64,000 nt of DNA from Halovenus amylolytica (lineage in GTDB: Archaea > Halobacteriota > Halobacteria > Halobacteriales > Haloarculaceae). Position 1 is the stretch's first letter, and each line of letters begins with the position of its first letter. The stretch is taken from contig SAYS01000015.1 of NCBI GenBank assembly GCA_004015825.1, forward strand, positions 1 to 64,000, given 5' to 3'. Shown here piece after piece: positions 34,411 through 43,512 of this stretch. Below the pieces are notes generated by a model. That model was not told the DNA's origin. It saw nothing but the letters and a program-made list of their open reading frames with translations, and did no database searches. The position numbers and the translations under genes were made by a program.

Positions 34411-35315
34411 CGGTCATCCTCAAACTCGACTGGCTCGTCGTACTCCGCCAGCAGTGCTTCGAGTCGCTCGCGGTTTGCCAGGGTGATCTCCGACAGCGGC
34501 GAGCGCAGTCTTCCCGGGCCGTAGCCGCGGATCTCCATCGCGGCTTTGACCGGGATCGGGTTGGTCTCCCAGAACAGCGCACGGAACAGTGGCCCGAGTT
34601 CGTGGTGCCGTTCGCGGGCAGCCTCGTATTCGCCTTCGAGGGCATCCCATACCATGTCGCTCATCCGTCGGGGTTCGACGTTCGCGGCGACGCTGATACA
34701 GCCCGTCCCGCCGACCGAGAGGATCGGGAGCGTCTCGCCGTCGTTGCCCGAGAGCACGTCGAACTCCTCGTCGCGGGTTTTCTCGACGATCTCGCTGACC
34801 TGGTTGAGGTCACCGCTGGCGGCTTTGAACCCCTGAATATTCTCGTGAGCCGCCAGCTCGGCGACAGTATCGGCTTCGATATTTTTGCCAGTCCGCGAGG
34901 GGACGTTGTAGACGATCTGTGGAATATCGACCGCGTCGGCGATCGTCTCGTAGTGGGTGATCAGGCCGCGCTGTTCGGGTTTGTTGTAGTACGGCGAGAT
35001 GAGAAGGAGTGCGTCAGCGCCCGCGTCGGCTGCACGCTGGGAAAGATCCAGCGCCTCGTCGGTGTTGTTCGAGCCGCTGCCGCCGATGACCGGAACGTCG
35101 ACTGCGTCGACGACGGCCTCGATAACCTCGATGTGTTCGTCGTGGCTGACTGTCGCGGATTCGCCGGTCGAACCCATCGGCACCAGTCCGTCGACGCCAG
35201 CCGATTCGAGTCGCTGGGCGTCCTCGCGGAGTGTCTGGAAGTCGATACTGTCGTCCTCGTGAAACGGTGTGCACATCGCCGGATAGACGCCGGCGAAGGT
35301 GTCTGAATCTGTCAT
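34407..35315 (-). CDS. dapA: 4-hydroxy-tetrahydrodipicolinate synthase
   Basis: 302 residues, TIM barrel. GSTGESATVSHDEH, PYYNKPEQRGLITHY and IVYNVPSRTG precede the Schiff-base lysine K164 in QGFKAASGD; Y136 is the catalytic tyrosine. It condenses pyruvate with aspartate semialdehyde. The ATG overlaps the stop of a 41-codon upstream ORF by four bases, and a 122-nt leader precedes it. Confidence 0.95.
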   Translation of the reverse strand: MTDSDTFAGVYPAMCTPFHEDDSIDFQTLREDAQRLESAGVDGLVPMGSTGESATVSHDEHIEVIEAVVDAVDVPVIGGSGSNNTDEALDLSQRAADAGADALLLISPYYNKPEQRGLITHYETIADAVDIPQIVYNVPSRTGKNIEADTVAELAAHENIQGFKAASGDLNQVSEIVEKTRDEEFDVLSGNDGETLPILSVGGTGCISVAANVEPRRMSDMVWDALEGEYEAARERHHELGPLFRALFWETNPIPVKAAMEIRGYGPGRLRSPLSEITLANRERLEALLAEYDEPVEFEDDR

Positions 35316-35437
35316 GTGTTGTGTGGTCGTGTCGGTGATCGTTCGCTGTCTGTCGTCTCCGGTCCTGAACTCGTCGGTTCACGCCTGCCTGCGATGACCC
35401 GGGACGGAGACGCCACCTCCGCCGCGAGTCTGCTCAT
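35312..35437 (-). CDS. Possible 41-residue leader ORF translationally coupled to dapA
   Basis: ATG at 35437 to TGA at 35312-35314 encodes MSRLAAEVASPSRVIAGRRE and then a Thr/Ser/Pro/Arg-rich tail ending RPHNT. Its stop overlaps dapA's ATG (ATGA), the same arrangement as real cistrons in this genome. The composition is basic, unlike haloarchaeal cytosolic proteins, so a regulatory leader peptide is more likely than a stable protein. It may also be chance. Confidence 0.35.
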   Translation of the reverse strand: MSRLAAEVASPSRVIAGRREPTSSGPETTDSERSPTRPHNT

Positions 35438-35459
35438 CGCGTGCGCTTCTTAGAAAAGA

Positions 35460-35515
35460 ACACACCAGCCGCCCGTACGGTCCCGGCCTGGATACTGGTG
35501 TGTCGCATATCTATA
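35460..35515 (-). promoter_or_regulatory. dapA promoter region with 9-bp inverted repeat
   Basis: On the minus strand GATATAGATAT (about 35505-35515) is the TATA-like element. ACACACCAG at 35460-35468 and CTGGTGTGT at 35496-35504 form a perfect inverted repeat that spans the expected start site near 35483. A T-rich run (TTCTTTTCT) follows the downstream arm. It could be an operator or an attenuator-like hairpin. The same 35316-35618 gap also supplies the start of the divergent CBS gene. Confidence 0.45.
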
Positions 35516-35618
35516 TCTCCTGGCAGCGGGAACTTAGCCTTTTTGTCTTCGGGCTGGCTCCCGAGCTGACCGGCCTCCTGCCACAGGTCTATTGTCACTG
35601 AAGCACAACTATCGTCCG

Positions 35619-36539
35619 ATGCCAGTCCCGATTCGCATCCACGAACTCATGAGTCGGCCAGTCGTCACTGCGAGCAGAGATACCACTCTCAGCGAGGCTG
35701 CCACACGTTGTTACGAGAACGACATCGGTTCGCTCGTCGTCGTCGACGATGGCGCTGTCGTCGGTATCGTGACAGGCGACGATATGATCCAGATGCTCGG
35801 CGAGGTGAGTGATCCGGGTGAACGCCTGCTCCACAGCTTGATGTCGTCGCCAGTCGTGACGACCACCCCCGACGCGTCCGTCACCGAGGCTGTGGAACGC
35901 ATGCGCGAGCACGATATCGCCCGGCTGGTTGTCGTCGAAGACGACGAACCTGTCGGACTCGTCAGTTCCGACGACATCCTCCGGTACGTCCCGCAGGTGT
36001 TCCACCGGCAGGAACTCGACGAGTCCAAGGAAGTGACACGCTCGTCCAGGGTCCAGTCCGATACGGTTTACGAGCAATCCGACTGGGAGTTCGAGTCTGT
36101 CGGTCTCGCCGACGACCACCTGAACGTCGGCGACCGCGTCGAGTTCACGAAGTCGATCAGCGAACAGGACGTCCGGGCGTTCGCAGCCGCCAGCGGCGAT
36201 ACGAACCGACTCCACCTGGACGAGGGCTACGCCGAGCAGACGCGTTTCGGACGGCGGATCGCCCACGGGACGCTCGTCAGCGGCATCATCAGCGCCGCGC
36301 TGGCACGCCTCCCGGGGCTGACGATCTACCTCTCGCAGGATCTGTCCTTCCACGCCCCGGTCGATATCGGCGACCGGGTCACCGCAACCTGCGAGATCGT
36401 CGGCACCTTCGGCGAGGACAAGTACGAACTCACGACGGACGTCCACGCCGGGGACGAACTCGTCGTCGAAGGAGAGGCGACTGTTCTCATCGACGAGGCG
36501 ATCGAAACGGATCGAACCGAGGCCGAAGCTGTCGCCTGA
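35619..36539 (+). CDS. Two-CBS-domain / MaoC-like hydratase fusion protein
   Basis: 306 residues from ATG at 35619 (TTG at 35592 possible). The CBS pair, about 5-120, has IGSLVVVDDGAVVGIVTGDDM and IARLVVVEDDEPVGLVSSDDIL. The C-terminal half is a MaoC hot-dog hydratase with the motif AASGDTNRLHLDEGYAEQTRFGRRIAHGTL (Asp/His dyad). The MaoC part hydrates 2-enoyl-CoA; the CBS part would make it adenylate-responsive. This is inferred from domain order. It is divergent from dapA. Confidence 0.88.
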   Translation: MPVPIRIHELMSRPVVTASRDTTLSEAATRCYENDIGSLVVVDDGAVVGIVTGDDMIQMLGEVSDPGERLLHSLMSSPVVTTTPDASVTEAVERMREHDIARLVVVEDDEPVGLVSSDDILRYVPQVFHRQELDESKEVTRSSRVQSDTVYEQSDWEFESVGLADDHLNVGDRVEFTKSISEQDVRAFAAASGDTNRLHLDEGYAEQTRFGRRIAHGTLVSGIISAALARLPGLTIYLSQDLSFHAPVDIGDRVTATCEIVGTFGEDKYELTTDVHAGDELVVEGEATVLIDEAIETDRTEAEAVA

Positions 36540-36594
36540 CCGTCGGCACTCTCCGGCCCGATTCGATAGGATTTTACTGTGCGATCATTCGAGT

Positions 36595-36608
36595 ATTCGT
36601 ATACGAAT
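36595..36608. promoter_or_regulatory. Perfect 14-bp palindrome upstream of the RHH gene
   Basis: ATTCGTATACGAAT is a perfect palindrome centred 54 bases before the RHH regulator's ATG. This is a natural operator for a dimeric ribbon-helix-helix protein and suggests autoregulation of the RHH-transporter operon. Confidence 0.55.
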
Positions 36609-36655
36609 CCTGGGTGCATACTCGCGACCCGAGGTGTGCCGACGGTGATTACACA

Positions 36656-36874
36656 ATGCCAAAGATAAGCGTCGAAGTCCCACAGGAACTGCTCGATGAT
36701 CTCGACGAACACGTCGGCGACGGCGGAAAGTTCGTCAACCGAAGCGAGGCCGTCCGCGCGTCGATCCGGAAGACGCTGGATCTGTTAGACGAGATCGACG
36801 CCCGCCAGGGCCGACTCGACCAGCACGGCCAGGCGGTCGATGCCGGGACCACGGAGGAAGACGATGGCAACTGA
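36656..36874 (+). CDS. Ribbon-helix-helix (CopG-type) transcriptional regulator
   Basis: 72 residues from ATG at 36656. MPKISVEVPQELLDDLDEHVGDGGKFVNRSEAVRASIRKTLDLLDEIDARQ contains the DNA-contact strand and the two RHH helices with the usual N-R-S-E-A turn. A short disordered acidic tail follows. It overlaps the transporter gene by 11 bases, so the two are translated from one message. The regulator probably controls the transporter, which is inferred from the overlap and the palindrome upstream. Confidence 0.85.
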   Translation: MPKISVEVPQELLDDLDEHVGDGGKFVNRSEAVRASIRKTLDLLDEIDARQGRLDQHGQAVDAGTTEEDDGN

Positions 36875-37583
36875 CTCCCGACCGGCCCACGGTCAGTCGG
36901 TACTCGCGCTCCCACAACTCTCCCTGGTTGCGCTGTTCGTGACCGCGCTGATCACGGCCCAGGTCACCGCTTCGAAAGTTATCGCTATCGATATTCCATT
37001 CAGCCTGCCGCTGACGGGGAATCTCATCACGGTCCCCGCCGCAGTCTTCGCGTACGCGCTGACCTTCTTCGCTTCGGACTGTTATGCGGAGCTATACGGC
37101 AAGCGTGCCGCGCAGTATCTCGTCAACGTCGCCTTCGCGATGAACTTCGTCCTGCTCGGGCTGGTCTGGCTGTCGATCGCCGCGCCGACGTACGAGTTCT
37201 CCCCGGTCGCACAGGAACCGTTCGCGGAAACGCTCGGAGCCAGTACCGGTATCGTCGTCGGGAGTCTGTTCGCCTACATCGTCAGCCAGAACTGGGACGT
37301 GTTCGTCTTCCACCGGATTCGCGAGGCGACTGACGGTGATTCGCTCTGGCTGCGAAACGTTGCCTCGACGGCCTCTAGCCAGCTCATCGATACGGTGATT
37401 TTCATCACGATCGCTTTCTTCATCTTCCAGGGACTCGCGCTGAACGACGTCCTCGCGCTGATCGTCGGCCAGTACGTGTTCAAACTCCTGATCGTCGGAC
37501 TCGACACGCCCTTCGTCTACCTCGTCGTCGGCTTCGTTCGGTCCCGTGGACTGCTTGCGACGCCGGACCCTGCTGCTGATTGA
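36864..37583 (+). CDS. Queuosine-precursor transporter family protein (YhhQ/COG1738)
   Basis: 239 residues from ATG at 36864, about six transmembrane helices. Family signatures are FVTALITAQVTASKVIAIDIPF, AVFAYALTFFASDCYAELYGKRAAQYLV, GSLFAYIVSQNWDVFVFHRIRE and ASTASSQLIDTVIFITIAFF. In bacteria YhhQ imports queuosine precursors (7-cyano/7-deazaguanine). In archaea the same base feeds archaeosine in tRNA, so a salvage role is likely. Its 3' flank holds the nested repeat block. Confidence 0.88.
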   Translation: MATDSRPAHGQSVLALPQLSLVALFVTALITAQVTASKVIAIDIPFSLPLTGNLITVPAAVFAYALTFFASDCYAELYGKRAAQYLVNVAFAMNFVLLGLVWLSIAAPTYEFSPVAQEPFAETLGASTGIVVGSLFAYIVSQNWDVFVFHRIREATDGDSLWLRNVASTASSQLIDTVIFITIAFFIFQGLALNDVLALIVGQYVFKLLIVGLDTPFVYLVVGFVRSRGLLATPDPAAD

Positions 37584-37630
37584 GTGCTTTTCATTCTCGT
37601 GTTTCATTGAGCTCGAATTAGTTCGATTTT

Positions 37631-37970
37631 GAACAGCAAGAAAGCCCCCGGCCCCTTTCATAGTGATTATTGCGAGTCTGTACCGCCAAGTTCAGATAGA
37701 ACTGGTCTAGGAGGGCCGAAACAGCCTCGGTTTCGCTGCCGTGCTGAAAATTACCGCAATAATCACTATCAGTCCCGCCCAGTCTGGAAAGTCACATCGG
37801 GCGGGACTGAAAGGGGCGGTCAGCTAAGCGAACCCCGACGACGCAAGCACGCGACCAGCGGGAACGCGCGTGGTTCGAAAGACGCAGTGCGTCTTTCGTC
37901 ATCCTGAAAATCTTCGATTTTCTGAGACAGCGAGTCGCGGGAGCTTAGCTGACCGGGGCTTTCTTGCTGT
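37631..37970. repeat. Long inverted-repeat element (AAGAAAGCCCC family), copy 4, interrupted by a MITE
   Basis: The outer ends are GAACAGCAAGAAAGCCCC at 37631 and GGGGCTTTCTTGCTGT ending at 37970. The inner palindrome starts GCCCCTTTCA at 37651, is split by the MITE at 37661-37768, resumes TCAGTCCCGCCC at 37769, and closes with its complement near 37799-37817. The family core GACGACGCAAGCACGCGACC follows. It lies between the convergent ends of the transporter and radA genes. The 37584-38015 gap otherwise lacks ORFs. Confidence 0.88.
37661..37768. mobile_element. MITE copy 2 (108 bp) inserted in a repeat arm
   Basis: Termini are TAGTGATTATTGCG and its complement. The direct repeat TCA lies at 37658-37660 and 37769-37771. 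Removing the element and one TCA restores CCCCTTTCAGTCCCGCCC, matching the uninterrupted arm at 33417-33434. One base differs from copy 1 at 1308-1415. Confidence 0.92.
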
Positions 37971-38015
37971 ATACGGCGGCTTTTGAGATCTTCAAAAAGA
38001 AGACTCTCCTAGTCG

Positions 38016-39059
38016 TTACTCAGGAACGAGTCCGTCGCCCGTGACACGCATTACGGCCTCGCCGTCGGCGAGGTTCGGCGCGTCGACCAGGCGGACGATC
38101 CGCTTGTCGTTTTTCGACTTGCGGAGATACATCCGGAACGTGGAGGTGTGGCCGAGGATGTTCCCACCGATCGGCTGGGTCGGATCGCCGAAGAAGGAGT
38201 CGGGGTTCGACGCGACCTGGTTGGTGACGAGGACGGCGGTGTTGTTCAGGTCGCCGACGCGCATCAGATCGTGGAGGTGTTTGTTGAGTTTCTGCTGTCG
38301 CTCCGCGAGCTTGCCACGACCGACGTACTCCGCACGGAAGTGAGCGGTCAGCGAGTCGACACAGAGCAGTCGGACGGGGAACTCCTCGTCCTGGCTCTCG
38401 CTTGCGATCTCCTGGGCCTTCTCGGCCAGCAGGATCTGGTGGTTTGAGTTGAACGCCTTCGCAACGTGGATCTTGTCGAGTACCGACTCCGTCAGCTGGG
38501 TGAGCAGTTCCTCGTCGCTCGCGTCGGCCTCGCCCTCCTCGACGATGTCGTGGAACTCCATCGTCGCCTCGATTTTCTCGTCGGGCAGGCCACGAACCAT
38601 GTCGTCGATTCGCTCCGGACGGAACGTGTCCTCGGAGTCGACGAAGATCGCGCTGCCTTCCAGTCCGCCGTGTTCGGCCGGCAGCTGGACGTTGACCGCG
38701 AGCTGGTGGGTGACCTGGGATTTGCCAGCGCCGAACTCGCCGTACACTTCAGTGATCGACTGGGTCTCGACACCGCCGCCGAGCAGTTCGTCGACCTCGT
38801 CGACGCCCCAGGTGAGTTTGCCGATCTTTTCGCGTCGCTCCAGTACTGTCGCGCCGCTTTCGAAACCACCGATATCTGCGGCCTCACGCGCAGCCTGAAT
38901 AATATCCGCAGCACTCGACTCGCCGATATCCGCCGTGTTCGAGAGTTCGCCCGGGCTCGCCACTGCAATCCCCTGGAAATCGTCGAATCCGTTCTCTTTG
39001 AGCTTCTCTGCTGTCGCCGGCCCGACGCCGGAGAGGTTTTCGAGATCTGGTGATGCCAT
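38016..39059 (-). CDS. radA: DNA repair and recombination protein RadA
   Basis: 347 residues. The N-terminal helix-hairpin-helix domain ([20 protein letters not shown]) is followed by ATPase Walker A GEFGAGKS at 107-114, Walker [16 protein letters not shown], and the L2/ATP-cap region [21 protein letters not shown]. No intein interrupts the ORF. This is the archaeal Rad51-type recombinase. It has its own promoter; the upstream sequence has gtacataaac near 39083. Confidence 0.97.
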   Translation of the reverse strand: MASPDLENLSGVGPATAEKLKENGFDDFQGIAVASPGELSNTADIGESSAADIIQAAREAADIGGFESGATVLERREKIGKLTWGVDEVDELLGGGVETQSITEVYGEFGAGKSQVTHQLAVNVQLPAEHGGLEGSAIFVDSEDTFRPERIDDMVRGLPDEKIEATMEFHDIVEEGEADASDEELLTQLTESVLDKIHVAKAFNSNHQILLAEKAQEIASESQDEEFPVRLLCVDSLTAHFRAEYVGRGKLAERQQKLNKHLHDLMRVGDLNNTAVLVTNQVASNPDSFFGDPTQPIGGNILGHTSTFRMYLRKSKNDKRIVRLVDAPNLADGEAVMRVTGDGLVPE

Positions 39060-39248
39060 AGACGGCGATTATGCCCGATGGTACATAAACCCCCGTTAAC
39101 AGTGCAGTGAAAGTAAAACTGAGGGACAGCACGGGTCCGTTGTTGACCACGGCCCGGAGGTTCATCACTGAGGATGCGAAGTCACGGTAGTTCTCTGAAC
39201 TGGAGACAGTCCATCGCCGGTTATAGATCCACAGGTGGTAGGAGCGGT

Positions 39249-40079
39249 ATGGTCGAACCGACGGAGATCTTTCTCGGCAGCGTCGTTCTCGTCGTTGCAC
39301 TGTGGTACGGGTACCGCGCTCTGTCTGCCGGGCTGCTCTCTCGGTCACTCTCGGGCACTGATTCGTACAGCTCTACGGGGATGGTCGACGGCGAAACGGC
39401 AGCGGTAGAGGGGGAGGTCATCGTCGACGAGCCAGTCGACACCGCCGGGATGGACCTCACCACTGTCGACACACCGCTCGCCGCGCTCGTCTGGCGCGGG
39501 AAGTATCCGGAGAGTGGCAACGATTACACGATCGATTTCGAAAATCGCAGCCTGGAACGGAAGATGCAGACGTTCGCCTCCGGTATCGAGTCGGGAACAT
39601 TCCGGATCGACGATGGACGTCAGCAGATCACCGTCGACCCGGGCTGGCTCGCCGAGACCCACGACAGTGCTGCGCTCTCGGAGCTGTCGCTGGAGGGGGT
39701 CCAGACGTCGACTCCGCTGTCCAATCGCACCTGGGCGTCGCCGTCCATCCACCTGACTGACCACGTCTCGGAACGGACGTTCGACGAGACAGACGGACTC
39801 GTCGACGAGGATGTCGCGGACGCGGATCCGAGCAGGCACTACTTCGAATCGAAGGCGATCTCCGAGGGGGATACACTCGCCGTCCGCGGGGAGGTCCAGA
39901 TAGATCAGGGCGAACCCGTGATCCGCGGTACCGAGGAGACGCCGCTTGCTATCTCGGATACGGGATTCGATGGACTCGGTGCCGATCTCCGGGGCCAGAT
40001 GATAAAGTACGGTGCGCTGTCGGTTTCACTGCTCGCGGTGTCCTCGGTTCTCTTGCTTCGAGGTGGTGGGGTGCTCTAA
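39249..40079 (+). CDS. Hypothetical membrane protein with N- and C-terminal helices
   Basis: 276 residues from ATG at 39249 (an upstream in-frame ATG at 39174 would add a basic stretch). A hydrophobic N-terminus (EIFLGSVVLVVALWYGYRAL) and a C-terminal helix (YGALSVSLLAVSSVLLL) flank a ~220-residue soluble middle rich in beta strands (AAVEGEVIVDEP, PLAALVWRGKYP, GDTLAVRGEVQIDQGEPVIRG). The architecture is reminiscent of GIDE-like domains between two helices, but there is no RING finger and the assignment is weak. Confidence 0.65.
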   Translation: MVEPTEIFLGSVVLVVALWYGYRALSAGLLSRSLSGTDSYSSTGMVDGETAAVEGEVIVDEPVDTAGMDLTTVDTPLAALVWRGKYPESGNDYTIDFENRSLERKMQTFASGIESGTFRIDDGRQQITVDPGWLAETHDSAALSELSLEGVQTSTPLSNRTWASPSIHLTDHVSERTFDETDGLVDEDVADADPSRHYFESKAISEGDTLAVRGEVQIDQGEPVIRGTEETPLAISDTGFDGLGADLRGQMIKYGALSVSLLAVSSVLLLRGGGVL

Positions 40080-40091
40080 GGTGGCTAGTCT

Positions 40092-40270
40092 CACTTCACG
40101 CCAGGGTTCGTGACAGCCGACCTTTTTCAGCGTCGGGTCGCCTGCGGCGACCGCTCCTCGAAAAACGTCGATGAAAAAGCTGAACACTCACTTTGTTCGC
40201 GTTCAGGGAACCGCGCCTACGGCGCGGATGCTCTCTTCTAATCCCACTTCACGCCGGGATTCGTGACAGC
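40092..40270. repeat. Duplicated ilvD 3' end (26-bp direct repeat, 153 bp apart)
   Basis: 40092-40117 and 40245-40270 are 24/26 identical. The second copy is the last codons of ilvD; the first, on the same strand, would encode AVTNPGVK followed immediately by a stop. Between them lie about 127 bp containing a GTCGCCTGCGGCGAC palindrome and CTCCTCGAAAAACGTCGATG. This looks like a short insertion that copied the gene end. Confidence 0.7.
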
Positions 40271-41980
40271 GCCGTTCGCTGCCGAGCCGAAGTCCCGGAC
40301 GTACTTCGCCAGCACGCCGTTGGCGTAGGCTGGCTCCGGATCGTACTCTTCGAGTCGCTCGTCGATCTCCTCGTCGGTGAGATCGACCGACAGCTCGTGG
40401 TTGTCGATATCGATCGTGATCGTGTCGCCGTCTTCGAGTGCAGCGATGGGGCCGCCCACGTACGCCTCCGGTGCGACGTGGCCGATGGAGAACCCACGCG
40501 TCGCACCCGAAAAGCGACCGTCCGTAAAGAGAGCAACGTCCTCGGCGTGGCCCTGCCCGGCGACGGCGGAGGTGACACCGAGCATCTCACGCATACCGGG
40601 CCCGCCCTGTGGCCCCTCGTTCCTGATCCCGATCACGTCGCCGCTCTCGACGTTCCCGTCCTGGACGTACTCCATCGCATCTTCCTCGCGTTCGAAGATC
40701 CGAACCGGGCCCTCGTGGTGGAGGTGATCCTCGCCGGTGATCTTGATCACTGCGCCGTCGGGGGCGAGATTCCCCGTCAGGATACGGATCGCACCGCGCT
40801 CGTGGATCGGGTCGTCGACTGTGTAGAGGTAGTCCTCGTCGAGTTCTTCGATCGTTGGTGGATCGATCCGCTCGATCTCCTCGGCGATCGTGTTGCCCGT
40901 GACGGTGAGCGCGTCGCCGTGGAGGAGATCCGCGTCGAGCAGCGCCTTGAGGATTACTGGCACGCCGCCGACCTCGTGGAGATCGTTCATCACGCGCTGG
41001 CCGCCGGGCTGGAGATCCGCGATCTTCGGCGTGCGCGCGCTGATCTCGTTGAACGTCTCGATATCCAGATCGATGCCCGCCTCCGCGGCGAGTGCGAGCA
41101 GGTGGAGCACGGCGTTGGTCGAGCCACCGATGGAAACCTGTAGCGCGATCGCGTTCTCGAAGGATTCCAGCGTGAGGAAATCAGATGGTTTCCGGCCGTT
41201 TTCGATCGCGTCGATGACGAGTTCGCCCGCACGTTCGGCTTCCTCGTAGCGCGACTCGTCCTCTGCTGGCGGGGAGGCACTGCCAAGTGGGGCGAAGCCG
41301 AGCGCCTCGCTGATCGAGGCCATCGTGTTGGCGGTGAACATCCCGCCGCAGGAGCCCGCACCGGGACAGGCCTGGTGTTCGATCTCTTCGAGTTCGTCCT
41401 CGCTCATCTCACCCTGGGCGACTGCGCCGACACCCTCGAAGACGTTCTGGATCGTGATCTCGCGGCCGTCGTGTTCGCCGGGCATGATCGACCCCCCGTA
41501 GAGGAAGACACTCGGCAGATCCGTCCGGATCGAGGCCATCATCATCCCCGGCATGTTCTTGTCACAGCCACCGATCGTCACGAGGCCGTCCATGCGCTCG
41601 CCGAAGGCGACCAGTTCGACGGAGTCGGCGATGATCTCCCGGGAGATTAGCGACGCGCGCATCCCTTCCGTCCCCATCGAGATCGCGTCGGAGATTGTGA
41701 TCGTCCCGAACTCGATGGGCATCCCCGCTGTCTCGTCGATGGCGTCGTAGGCCGACTGGGCCACGTCGTCGAGGTGGACGTTACACGGTGTGATGTCCGC
41801 GGCCGGATTGGCGATGCCGACCATCGGCGAAGAGAGATCCTCGTCGTCGTACCCCATCGCGCGAAACATCGCCCGGTGCGGGGCACGATCTGCTCCCTGC
41901 GTCACCTCGTTGCTCGGAAGGTCCGGATCCTTCTCGTACTGAAACCGCTCCTCCTCGTCGGCGTGTTCCTGCTTGCTCAT
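40238..41980 (-). CDS. ilvD: Dihydroxy-acid dehydratase
   Basis: 580 residues. Fe-S ligands are in [12 protein letters not shown] and [16 protein letters not shown], with the early Cys in DITPCNVHL. Further family marks are [46 protein letters not shown] and a C-terminal [23 protein letters not shown]. It dehydrates dihydroxy-acids to the keto acids of valine, leucine and isoleucine. It is a single gene, divergent from aceA. Confidence 0.97.
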   Translation of the reverse strand: MSKQEHADEEERFQYEKDPDLPSNEVTQGADRAPHRAMFRAMGYDDEDLSSPMVGIANPAADITPCNVHLDDVAQSAYDAIDETAGMPIEFGTITISDAISMGTEGMRASLISREIIADSVELVAFGERMDGLVTIGGCDKNMPGMMMASIRTDLPSVFLYGGSIMPGEHDGREITIQNVFEGVGAVAQGEMSEDELEEIEHQACPGAGSCGGMFTANTMASISEALGFAPLGSASPPAEDESRYEEAERAGELVIDAIENGRKPSDFLTLESFENAIALQVSIGGSTNAVLHLLALAAEAGIDLDIETFNEISARTPKIADLQPGGQRVMNDLHEVGGVPVILKALLDADLLHGDALTVTGNTIAEEIERIDPPTIEELDEDYLYTVDDPIHERGAIRILTGNLAPDGAVIKITGEDHLHHEGPVRIFEREEDAMEYVQDGNVESGDVIGIRNEGPQGGPGMREMLGVTSAVAGQGHAEDVALFTDGRFSGATRGFSIGHVAPEAYVGGPIAALEDGDTITIDIDNHELSVDLTDEEIDERLEEYDPEPAYANGVLAKYVRDFGSAANGAVTNPGVKWD

Positions 41981-42342
41981 GTTTCGAGGTTGTCCCCGGT
42001 GAACTTAAGAAATTGCTTCGACCGCTCGCAGTGGTATTTCTGCCAGGCCGAAAACAACGTAAACGAATTGGTTGTCACTGGCTGCAACTGTTTCGAAACC
42101 TGGATACGAGGGCACCAGAGTTAATGACAGAAATATTATTTTTCACCCGAGTAAACGAGTGTCATGACAACACGTGTCGGGGTTGTGAACCTCTCTCAAT
42201 TTAACAGTACCCGGGTCATTAAGGAAATATGGATATTTCAGTGTTAGATTATCATGATCTTTCATAACATTTTTTTACCCCGGCATTCTCCTCGTAGTTG
42301 CCAGGAGATTCGCGCCCCGAGCGTGACTCCAGACTACCAACT
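41981..42342. promoter_or_regulatory. 362-nt ilvD/aceA divergent intergenic region
   Basis: No convincing ORF. AT-rich stretches near 42129-42140 (aatattatttttc) and 42260-42276 (tttcataacatttttt) are candidate TATA regions; the latter is placed for the isocitrate lyase gene. A small palindromic motif (aaatatggatattt, 42225-42238) is seen. Its length relative to other gaps here suggests real regulation of the glyoxylate-shunt gene. Confidence 0.4.
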
Positions 42343-43410
42343 ATGACACAGGACGACGACGGAACCGACGAAGTTGCCTCACGAGTCAAAAGCACAGAGC
42401 CGTATATCCGGGATGTCGACAACGAGTCTGCCCGGGAACTCCGCGATATGCTGAACAACCAGGATTATGTATTCGCCCCTGGCATCTACCACGCGCTGGA
42501 CGCACGACTGGCCGAGATGGCCGGTCTCGACGCGGCGTACATGTCGGGCTACTCCACGGTGCTGGGCCAGTTCGGCTTCCCGGATCTGGAGATGGTCGAC
42601 ATGCGCGAGATGGTCGAGAACGCCAAACGCATCGTCGAAGCCACGGAACTGCCCGTGATCGCCGACTGTGACACCGGCTACGGTGGCATCCACAACGTCC
42701 GGCGTGCAGTCCGGGAGTACGAGAAAGCAGGTGTCGCTGCGGTCCACATCGAGGACCAGACGACGCCGAAACGCTGTGGCCACATCGCCGGCAAACAGAT
42801 TATCTCACGCGAGGACGCCGAAGCTCGCTTCTCCGCTGCGGTCGATGCCAAACAGGACGAGGACACGGTAATCATCGCCCGGACCGACGCCTACGGCTCT
42901 GCGAACGGTGACTGGGAGGAACATCTCGAACGCGGCCGGCTCTACGCCGACTGCGGTGTGGATCTGGTCTGGCCGGAGATGCCGGACCCGTCCCGCGAGG
43001 ACGCTGTCAACTACGCCGAGACACTCCACGAAACGCACCCCGACGTGAAACTGGCGTTCAACTACTCCAGTTCCTTCGCCTGGAGCGAGGAGGACGACCC
43101 ACTGACCTTCCAGGAACTGGGCGACCTGGGCTACAAATACCAGTTCATCACGCTGTACGCGCTGCACAGTGGCGCACACGCCGTCTACGAGGATATGCAG
43201 AACATCGCGAACAACGCCGAGGAGGCCCAGTTCGATCTGGAAGACCGCTACCTGGGACACCCGACGGAGAGCCACCACGAACTCTCCTTCGTGCCGCGGT
43301 TCCAGAACATCGAAGCCCAGTACGACCCCGAGGCCAAATCACGCCAGGAGGAGTCGGCCGGCTTCAGCGACGAGGAAGAGGACGCAGTCATCACCAGCGA
43401 CGACGACTAA
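42343..43410 (+). CDS. aceA: Isocitrate lyase / PEP mutase superfamily, probable isocitrate lyase
   Basis: 355 residues from ATG at 42343. Family motifs are [56 protein letters not shown] with the KRCGH catalytic loop at 143-147, and [10 protein letters not shown]. It splits isocitrate to glyoxylate and succinate, allowing growth on acetate or fatty acids. A methylisocitrate lyase identity is possible. No malate synthase gene is in the window. Confidence 0.9.
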   Translation: MTQDDDGTDEVASRVKSTEPYIRDVDNESARELRDMLNNQDYVFAPGIYHALDARLAEMAGLDAAYMSGYSTVLGQFGFPDLEMVDMREMVENAKRIVEATELPVIADCDTGYGGIHNVRRAVREYEKAGVAAVHIEDQTTPKRCGHIAGKQIISREDAEARFSAAVDAKQDEDTVIIARTDAYGSANGDWEEHLERGRLYADCGVDLVWPEMPDPSREDAVNYAETLHETHPDVKLAFNYSSSFAWSEEDDPLTFQELGDLGYKYQFITLYALHSGAHAVYEDMQNIANNAEEAQFDLEDRYLGHPTESHHELSFVPRFQNIEAQYDPEAKSRQEESAGFSDEEEDAVITSDDD

Positions 43411-43512
43411 CGACGGTTCTCTCGGCTCCGTTCTTTTGACGTCTGTTTTTATCCACGTGACTGTGAACCACAACCAGAGCACGTTTATTACTCCCCGGCA
43501 GACAGTACGCGT

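Noticed and set aside
38016..39059. Intein in radA, nrdA or eif2g
   Set aside because: All three proteins have normal family length and continuous motifs.
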